NCBI GenBank assembly: GCA_030066985.1
Contig: JASJAN010000036.1
Coordinates: 1 to 64,000 of the forward strand
Length of the DNA stretch: 64,000 nucleotides
Reading direction: 5' to 3'
Source: Desulfobacterales bacterium
Lineage (GTDB): Bacteria; Desulfobacterota; Desulfobacteria; Desulfobacterales; JAHEIW01
The notes below the pieces were generated by a model. The model had not been told where the DNA came from. It was given only the letters and a program-made list of their open reading frames with translations, and ran no database searches. This document shows positions 58,131 through 64,000 of the stretch, one piece after another (position 1 is the stretch's first letter; each line of letters starts with the position of its first letter). The position numbers were made by a program, and so were the translations under genes.

Positions 58131-59174
58131 TTAAAAGAATGGGCGTGCCTGGGCGGCGATGTCTTCCGGGGCGCTAAAGGTGGTCATATCACCCAGCATG
58201 ACCTCAAAACCGGTATGATCACTGCGAACCCAGGGGGCGTAATTCGATCTCACCACCATAACGGCTCGCAGTTCAAGACGGCTCCGAGGTAACTCAACTG
58301 CCAGAATACCAAGATTGTATCCATTGCGGCGCAGCGAACGGTAAAATCGTTGAATGTTGAGTATGCCGCGGGCCAGATCCATCCATTCGGATGCCTTAAC
58401 TTGCCGAAAAGATGTCTTTAGCGGCAGTATACCCCAGATTTCAAAGAATCCCTCAGGCGCAAAGGCCGCCATCCATTTCCAGGCGCCCGTGTTTCCAATA
58501 TACCGGGAACGCTCAGCCATCTCGTGGTCAAGATAATGCGACAACAGGTGCTGGCCGCCTTGCTGATAAAAATCATTGGCGCGCTGCAGCAAAATGCGCT
58601 GATGGTTGGTCGGGATGCGGTCGGCGTTTATTTGCAAATGCGGATGAAGTAAAGACCCCCCGGCTGATGGCAGATGATTTTGGGTGATGGCCATATAGAT
58701 CGCTCGGGAATCATGTTGGCGAACGTCTGCCAGATAGCGGCTGCAATTGATAAAGCAGTTCGCGTAGGAATCAGCGGTGGCCGTGCCAATTTCGACATAG
58801 TGTTGATTGTCGAAAAGGCTGACGGCAGAATAGCTGCCATATGGAAACAGATTGGGAAACAGCAGAGAATTGCCTTGGATGATTCGTTCTGTAGGCGACA
58901 GATCGGGGTGCAAGCGAGGCGTTTGAGCGCTTACCTGCGGCCGGCAAAAAGGGCATGTGTCCGTTTGATCAGCATCCGGCGGCGGCTTGGGCAGGGACTC
59001 GGTTCCAGGTTCCTTTTCTTTAATTCGGCTTGCTGAGATGCGGCTGGTGCGCCCGGTTATGGGATTGGTGCGGATTTCAATGCGCTGTTCAACGATATCA
59101 CCGGATGGATCGACAAACTTGGCAACAACGGTCTGGCTGTTAAATTGCAATTTAAAGGGATCAGCAGATGGCAT
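58131..59174 (-). CDS. GalT-like nucleotidyltransferase (HIT superfamily)
   Basis: About 347 residues. The galactose-1-phosphate uridylyltransferase layout is kept: zinc-type CPFCRPQ (about 75-81), an NLFPYGSYSAVSL region, and the HIT-like active-site motif GGSLLHPHLQINA with His-Pro-His. The C-terminal half contains FEIWGILPLKTSFRQ and LGILAVELPRSRLELRAVMV, resembling the second HIT repeat. It would transfer UMP or a related nucleotide between sugar phosphates. No galactose gene is nearby and the sequence is divergent, so the substrate is open. ATG 59174 is preferred to TTG 59201. Confidence 0.75.
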   Translation of the reverse strand: MPSADPFKLQFNSQTVVAKFVDPSGDIVEQRIEIRTNPITGRTSRISASRIKEKEPGTESLPKPPPDADQTDTCPFCRPQVSAQTPRLHPDLSPTERIIQGNSLLFPNLFPYGSYSAVSLFDNQHYVEIGTATADSYANCFINCSRYLADVRQHDSRAIYMAITQNHLPSAGGSLLHPHLQINADRIPTNHQRILLQRANDFYQQGGQHLLSHYLDHEMAERSRYIGNTGAWKWMAAFAPEGFFEIWGILPLKTSFRQVKASEWMDLARGILNIQRFYRSLRRNGYNLGILAVELPRSRLELRAVMVVRSNYAPWVRSDHTGFEVMLGDMTTFSAPEDIAAQARPFF

Positions 59175-59282
59175 ATGGCTTATGTAACGGGCGGCGATCA
59201 AAGCCGCCGCCAGCGTGGAAGCTGCTAAAAAAACTGGAAGGCGGCTGTATTAGATGAAGCGCTTTACGAATGCTGGTGATGG

Positions 59283-59825
59283 TTACGAAACGCCAAAAGC
59301 CGAAAGTAATAAAACGAGCAGCAATCCTTGCGAGATGGCGCCGATGATCCAGCCAATGATGCAGACCCCGGCCGCCCGGGCAGTGCTTTCAAAATTTAAG
59401 GCCACTTTTACTGCAATGGTGGCGGCGGCGATCATCCAGATCGAAGACAACACCAAAGTCGCCATGCCAAGGCCCGGTATGATCCCCAGCAGACGGACCG
59501 CACCCGGTGCACAGGCAAATCCCATGGCCCGTATCACCGTTTTGCGATCACTACGTTCCACGTTCATCGGTTTTTCGCTTAAAAATCGTGTTCCTACAAA
59601 ATAGGAAGAAAAAACCCAGATATACCAGCCAATCAAGGCGCTCACCATTCCGATATTGGAGCCAACAGCACCGGCCCGGGCAAAACTCCCCCAGGAAGAC
59701 AGCATTGCGTAAATCAAGACCGTTATCCAGGCCTGGTTCAGCAATGCGGGTTCTGCAGCGATTTCCTGGTAAAAGGTGACATCAAGCTTTGCCGCTCGAT
59801 AAAAACGAATGAAATACTGGCGCAT
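59283..59825 (-). CDS. Yip1-domain membrane protein
   Basis: 180 residues with five predicted membrane segments. The N-terminal amphipathic segment FIRFYRAAKLDVTFYQEIAA precedes segments that begin AWITVLIYAMLSSWG, VSALIGWYIWVFSSYFVG, and RAMGFACAPGAVRLLGIIPG, with IIGWIIGAISQGLLLVLLL last. The repeated GWY/GFA-type turns and the Pro-Gly in FACAPG are typical of bacterial Yip1 proteins. The function in bacteria is unknown. It is 80-110 bp from the GalT-like gene on the same strand and probably co-transcribed. Confidence 0.82.
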   Translation of the reverse strand: MRQYFIRFYRAAKLDVTFYQEIAAEPALLNQAWITVLIYAMLSSWGSFARAGAVGSNIGMVSALIGWYIWVFSSYFVGTRFLSEKPMNVERSDRKTVIRAMGFACAPGAVRLLGIIPGLGMATLVLSSIWMIAAATIAVKVALNFESTARAAGVCIIGWIIGAISQGLLLVLLLSAFGVS

Positions 59826-60065
59826 GGGACCCCTTATCGATTACAGGTTAAACATCACGGCGCAGTCAAACTTCGAACAAGACGTATTTTCAAGATTGCC
59901 ATGACGATTTTGCTGTTACCGGCTATCATGTTGCCAGTCCTGTGTCAATAAAAGCCGCAGGATTCAAGACTGATGAGGGTGCCGGCAACGTTTGATAATC
60001 GATGACGATAATTGGCGATGTTACGGTGGGGGGGTGCAATGGGAAAAGGGGTTCGGTAACCCAAC

Positions 60066-61091
60066 TCACATAACGGCATTCATGCGCTGCAGGTCTTCGC
60101 GCTTGCCGATGACCACAATGACATCTCCGGACTCAAGGGTCTCTGTGGGCATGGGGTTAAAAATCATATTGCCGGCTATTTTTTTGATGGCCACAATAAT
60201 TACCCCAAAATCTTTGCGCAGATTGCTATCGATGAGGTTTTTGTTGATCAAATCTGAATTTTTTCCGATCATGGCCTCTTCCATCATCAACCCTAGTGAG
60301 CTGCCCATGGTGGCAATATCGATAAAATCAACCACCGTCGGTCTTTTGAGAACCTGCGCCATTCGCCTGCCTCCGATCAGATGAGGTGAAACGACCCGGC
60401 TGGCGCCGGCGCGTGAAAGTTTGTCTTCATTGTTCTCATGTGAGGCCCTTGCCAGAATATAGATAGTTGGCCGCAAGCCTTTGGCGGTCAATGTAATGAA
60501 AACATTATTGGCATCAGAGCGCAGGGCGGTCGCGATACCCTTGGCTTTCATTATACCGGCTTTGAGTAAGGCTTCTTCCGAAGTGGCGTCCATTTCGAGA
60601 AACAGATAATTCTTAGACTCGATGTGTTCGACAATTGCGGGATCCTGCTCTATGACGACAAAGTCAATATTATCGGCTGCCAGGTCATTGCAAATGATAC
60701 GGCCGATGCGTCCAAAGCCGCAAACGATATAATGGTTCTTTAATTCAGAGATCTGTTTTTGCACGATTTTTCTCCCGACTATTTTTGTCAGCTCGCCTTC
60801 GACAAAAGCGCGAACCAGCAAACCAATGGTGTAAGCACCGACGGTGATGCCAAGGATGATGATAATGATGGTCAGGGAACGACCGGCTTGTGAAAGGGGT
60901 ATAATTTCGGCATAACCGACCGTGGAAATAGTGATGATGGTCATGTAAAAGGCTTCAAAAAGCGGCATGTGCTCAACCAGATAATAGCCGCAGGTGCCAA
61001 AGGCAACAATGCCGATTAACATGAAAACAGCATATCGTATTCGTAGGTTTTTTGATTCGGTTACTGCTGAGCGCTTGTAAGTCGAGTGCAT
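60066..61091 (-). CDS. Potassium channel with RCK (TrkA-N/TrkA-C) domains
   Basis: 341 residues. Two membrane segments flank a pore loop: FMLIGIVAFGTCGYYLVEH, then TIITISTVGYAEIIPLSQAG, then LTIIIIILGITVGAYTIGLL. The filter reads TVGYAE (57-62); the usual K+ filter is TVGYGD/E, so the second Gly is Ala. The cytoplasmic RCK Rossmann fold is YIVCGFGRIGRIICND, with NAD-type GxGxxG, and the TrkA-C part ends SGDVIVVIGKREDL. It resembles MthK-type channels in layout. Gating by nucleotides or Ca is possible. Starts at 61091. Confidence 0.9.
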   Translation of the reverse strand: MHSTYKRSAVTESKNLRIRYAVFMLIGIVAFGTCGYYLVEHMPLFEAFYMTIITISTVGYAEIIPLSQAGRSLTIIIIILGITVGAYTIGLLVRAFVEGELTKIVGRKIVQKQISELKNHYIVCGFGRIGRIICNDLAADNIDFVVIEQDPAIVEHIESKNYLFLEMDATSEEALLKAGIMKAKGIATALRSDANNVFITLTAKGLRPTIYILARASHENNEDKLSRAGASRVVSPHLIGGRRMAQVLKRPTVVDFIDIATMGSSLGLMMEEAMIGKNSDLINKNLIDSNLRKDFGVIIVAIKKIAGNMIFNPMPTETLESGDVIVVIGKREDLQRMNAVM

Positions 61092-61401
61092 TAAACGATG
61101 CGATGCTGCCGGCGAGCATCGTCCTTTGACGGATTATCTGTTATTGAGACAGGTTATCTTAACTATTATACGCCAAATTGATGCGGCTTTCAAATTGACG
61201 CAAAATTCCCCGGCTGATATTCGAAAATATTTAAAGTGTAGCTGTTTTGATCTTATTGGATAGCGTTTTTGTTTGCATTTCAAAATGGTGTCCGTTTACA
61301 ATACTGTTCAAGTAGCCGCCACGGTCGGATAAAATCGATATAGGTTGTCACGCCGCAGACCAAAGGGGATTGATCTGGACTTTTAATCGTTTCAGCTCGG
61401 A
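61092..61401. other. Intergenic region between divergent genes
   Basis: 310 bp. A CGATGCT / AGCATCG hairpin (61101-61121) lies at its start. Otherwise AT-rich with no supported gene. Promoters for the potassium channel and the phosphatase must lie here. Confidence 0.4.
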
Positions 61402-63540
61402 ATGGGTATGTTTAGAATCAGGTTACGTTGGAAATTTTTCATTATCCTGCTGGTGTTCAGTTTGACGCCCCTGGTAGTGGTTACTGTTGTCAGCCAGCGG
61501 GGTACCTTTCGTTTGGGCAAAACTATTTCGGAGGATGCCCGCCAGCGATTAACCCATATTGTCGGAATGGAGTTGCGACAAACTGCCCAAAACTCGGCCA
61601 AAATGATCCAGCGCACCCAGGCAGCCATGGAATTCTATCTGCAAGTGTTGGCTGCTGAAGCTGAGCTGGCCTTTGGAAAAATGCCTGTTGACCCGGCACC
61701 TATCTATTTTGCTAATGATTTTGAAGATCCCCGAACCGCGCCCCAGGATTTATTGCCGTCGTTCAGATACCGACTCAAAACCCATGACGGACAGTTTCTG
61801 GACAATCCCGTCAGTTTCAAGCACCCGGTGTTTTTACTGGCGCCCGGCGTAGAAGCCAAAAACGTAACGTCGGATATTGCCGTTTTGAGTCGCATGACCC
61901 CCACTTTCCGAAAGCTTTCCAACGAATTTGGCAACGCCCTGCAATGGGCTCATATCTGCTCTAAAACGGGCGTATGCGTCTCTTATCCGGGTCATAGCGG
62001 CCGCATAGATGGTTTTGACCCGCGCTGGCAGTCCTGGTTTAAAAATGCCAAAGAAACACCCATCTGGACGCTGCCAGCGCTTAACAGCGCCAGTGGTTTT
62101 CTGACCTTTACGGTCTCAAAACGACTGTATCGGCCCGATGGTTCTTTCTGGGGGGTTGCTGCCATTGATATCCTTTTTGTTGAGGCGCTGAAAAAAAGTA
62201 CCCTTTCTCCTCTGTGGGCGACAGATGCGCGTTCCTTCATCGCCACTATCAGCGCCAATCCAAACACCGGTAAGCCCGGACTGCAGATACTGGCTAAAAA
62301 GGATTATCAAGATGCGGCCGGGTCATGGGTGCCGATAGCCGCAGGTAATTGGCTACATTCTGCTGATCAAATTGCACTCGATGCGGTTACTCAGCAATTA
62401 AAAGTCGGGCAGACCGGCTATGCAGCTATGCCCTTCCAGGATGTTGAAGCCATATGGGCCTATGCCGGCATCGATGATTTGACCCAGTTTGTCGTTACGG
62501 TGCCCAAATCAACCATTATGGCTTTGCCGGATGAAACCCGTAAAACGTTTTTCACCTATATCAAAGAACAGATCCTGTTCGCCGGCGCTGCGACGCTTTT
62601 GACGGTTTTGTTCCTGGCGGCCGCAGCATTGCTGGGTTCTTATATCATTACGCGATCATTACTGCGAATTGCCACAGCTGCCAAAAAGCTGTCCGACGGC
62701 GATTTTTCGGTTAAACTGGGGTTGCGCACCGGTGATGAGCGCGATCTGGTGATTCAGGCGTTCAACCAGATAGGGCCCAAGCTGGAAGACCATTTGCGCC
62801 TGAATCAATCAATGGATCTGGCCATGAAAGTTCAGCAGAAACTTCTACCCGCCAAGAATCCCGAAATTCCTGGATTGGACATTGCCGGCAAAAGCATTTA
62901 CTGCGATGAGACCGGCGGCGATTATTATGATTTTTTAGAATTTGATCCTGACAACGGCCAGAAGATGAGTGTCGTTTTAGGGGATGTCTCCGGACATGGG
63001 ATTTCTTCGGCGCTGCTTATGGCCTCCGCACGGGCATTTTTGCGCCAACGGGTATCGTTGCCGGGCACTCTCGGTCAGATCATTTCAGATGTAAATCGGC
63101 AACTGGCCAAAGATGTCGCAGAATACCATAATTTTATGACCTTATTCTACCTGCGGATCGATGTCCGACATAAAACTCTGGAATGGGTCCGCGCCGGTCA
63201 GGATCCGGCCATTTTATACGATCCGAGTAAGCGAACCTTTGAAACGCTTGACGGTGAGGGCATACCACTGGGGGTTGAAGCGTCCTGGGTGTACGAGGAA
63301 CACCAAAAGACCGGTCTTCAAGAGGGACAGATCATCGTTTTGGCAACCGATGGGGTTTGGGAGTCTGAAAATGTTAAAGGAAAAATGTATGGAAAAGAAA
63401 AAATCTATGACCTCATTCGTGCCCATGCGGCACTGAGTGCCAAAGGTATTCTCAATATCGTCATTGATTCATTGTATCGCTTTACCAAAGGCAGAAAATT
63501 CGAAGACGACGTAACCCTGGTGGTGGTCAAAATAAAATAA
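61402..63540 (+). CDS. Sensor PP2C-type (SpoIIE/RsbU-like) serine phosphatase
   Basis: 712 residues. A membrane segment (FFIILLVFSLTPLVVVTVVS) starts the protein. A large periplasmic dCache-type sensor region spans about 40-390 (FDPRWQSWFKNAKETP, ASGFLTFTVSKRLYRPDGSF). A second membrane segment (LFAGAATLLTVLFLAAAALL) is followed by a HAMP linker (RIATAAKKLSDGDFSVKLGL). The C-terminal PP2C domain has ETGGDYYDFLEF, VLGDVSGHGISSALLMAS and DGVWESEN with metal-binding Asp residues. It probably dephosphorylates an anti-sigma antagonist in a partner-switching pathway; no partner gene is adjacent. Confidence 0.92.
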   Translation: MGMFRIRLRWKFFIILLVFSLTPLVVVTVVSQRGTFRLGKTISEDARQRLTHIVGMELRQTAQNSAKMIQRTQAAMEFYLQVLAAEAELAFGKMPVDPAPIYFANDFEDPRTAPQDLLPSFRYRLKTHDGQFLDNPVSFKHPVFLLAPGVEAKNVTSDIAVLSRMTPTFRKLSNEFGNALQWAHICSKTGVCVSYPGHSGRIDGFDPRWQSWFKNAKETPIWTLPALNSASGFLTFTVSKRLYRPDGSFWGVAAIDILFVEALKKSTLSPLWATDARSFIATISANPNTGKPGLQILAKKDYQDAAGSWVPIAAGNWLHSADQIALDAVTQQLKVGQTGYAAMPFQDVEAIWAYAGIDDLTQFVVTVPKSTIMALPDETRKTFFTYIKEQILFAGAATLLTVLFLAAAALLGSYIITRSLLRIATAAKKLSDGDFSVKLGLRTGDERDLVIQAFNQIGPKLEDHLRLNQSMDLAMKVQQKLLPAKNPEIPGLDIAGKSIYCDETGGDYYDFLEFDPDNGQKMSVVLGDVSGHGISSALLMASARAFLRQRVSLPGTLGQIISDVNRQLAKDVAEYHNFMTLFYLRIDVRHKTLEWVRAGQDPAILYDPSKRTFETLDGEGIPLGVEASWVYEEHQKTGLQEGQIIVLATDGVWESENVKGKMYGKEKIYDLIRAHAALSAKGILNIVIDSLYRFTKGRKFEDDVTLVVVKIK

Positions 63541-63597
63541 CCACAGAACTTTCAGGCATACCGAAAGGTCCTGCGGTCAATGGCGGGTGGTACCTAA

Positions 63598-63954
63598 TTA
63601 GAATCTTTGGGTTTCTTCGCTGCTGTCCGATTCATCTTCAGGTTCTTTTGGCGGCTGCTCATCTACGGTTTTTTCTTCCGGGCTTTCTTCACTGACTTTT
63701 CCTTGCAGCTCACGGTTTTCTTTTCGCAACATCTTAATTTTTTTCCGCTGGGCGAACCTGGAATTAATACCCACAAACATTCCAATAAAAATGCCGACCA
63801 GTATGGCACCATAAACAACACCATACAACGGCAAAGGCATGCTGCTTAATTCGAAATAATAATGCAGCCGAATCGGCTCAAGGTTTTTGATGCCAAATGT
63901 TACCAGGACCACCAGAACAATTAGCAACAATATCGCTTTAACATAACTGCCCAT
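63598..63954 (-). CDS. LapA-domain membrane protein
   Basis: 118 residues. Two membrane segments (VKAILLLIVLVVLVTFGIKN, then PLYGVVYGAILVGIFIGMFV) follow the LapA/DUF1049 pattern, including NLEPIRLHYYFELSS in between. A coiled-coil segment (QRKKIKMLRKENRELQGKVS) and an acidic tail (EEKTVDEQPPKEPEDESDSS) finish the protein. It may be involved in LPS assembly. I start at ATG 63954, because GAAGGAGA lies 6 nt upstream; the longer frame to 63969 overlaps that site. Its promoter lies beyond the window. Confidence 0.88.
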   Translation of the reverse strand: MGSYVKAILLLIVLVVLVTFGIKNLEPIRLHYYFELSSMPLPLYGVVYGAILVGIFIGMFVGINSRFAQRKKIKMLRKENRELQGKVSEESPEEKTVDEQPPKEPEDESDSSEETQRF

Positions 63955-64000
63955 ATTGGTCTCCTTCACTTAGATTCTGCTGGATCTTCATGTGCCGTTT

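Overview
The window reads as chromosome from an anaerobic or microaerobic Gram-negative bacterium, most likely a Desulfobacterota (sulfate-reducer-like deltaproteobacterium). This rests on gene content: outer-membrane and LPS-type genes (gmhB, rlpA), c-type cytochromes, a CoA-ligase/4-hydroxybutyryl-CoA dehydratase-like/semialdehyde dehydrogenase cluster, a complete 14-subunit complex I whose B, C and D subunits are one polypeptide, and many intergenic palindromic repeats. No rRNA, tRNA, CRISPR array, phage or transposase gene was found.

Layout. 1-1,000: end of a dihydrolipoyl dehydrogenase, then an ArsR repressor and a small Cys-rich protein, each preceded by one of a pair of mirror-image operators. 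1,080-7,300: acyl-CoA metabolism (AMP-forming CoA ligase, TetR regulator with a palindromic operator, a decayed acyl-CoA dehydrogenase/ETF-alpha remnant, a 4-hydroxybutyryl-CoA dehydratase-like enzyme with altered Fe-S ligands, and an aldehyde dehydrogenase). 7,950-14,800: a zinc-ribbon-like protein, superoxide dismutase, an MFS transporter, a NifU-type scaffold and three haem proteins. 15,000-18,650: a large membrane sulfatase-fold enzyme and an AsmA-like protein. 18,800-26,040 (minus strand): an operon-like run of three glycosyltransferases, two radical SAM/SPASM enzymes and a PA2779/PA2778 pair. 26,200-29,950: a methyltransferase, dodecin, an ECF sigma/anti-sigma/Spy-like operon and another basic periplasmic protein. 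30,100-33,650: an alpha/alpha-toroid protein, a hexapeptide acyltransferase and an MFS transporter. 33,800-39,000: two divergent Hsp20 genes, Lon, RlpA and GmhB. 39,200-54,540: nuoA, nuoBCD, nuoE to nuoN. 54,700-64,000: DUF1178, SH3, CorC/HlyC, GalT-like, Yip1, a TrkA/RCK potassium channel, a PP2C-type sensor phosphatase and LapA.

The strongest unexplained signal is non-coding. (i) Three copies of a roughly 145-165 bp palindromic element (18642, 32075, 48388) share a conserved core, show paired base changes in the stems, and each begins at or just after the stop codon of a plus-strand gene. (ii) A dispersed GTGTCAGG-rich family includes two homologous units with perfect 22-23 bp inverted ends. 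(iii) A small CCGCC-NNN-GGCGG module is nested inside other repeats. (iv) Several of these elements lie between genes of the complex I operon. (v) A stand-alone three-way-junction fold lies at 9410-9517. Among protein-coding loci, the twin radical SAM plus PA2778/PA2779 plus glycosyltransferase operon is the best candidate for an undescribed pathway.

All assignments come from reading the sequence and remembered family features. No database search was run.
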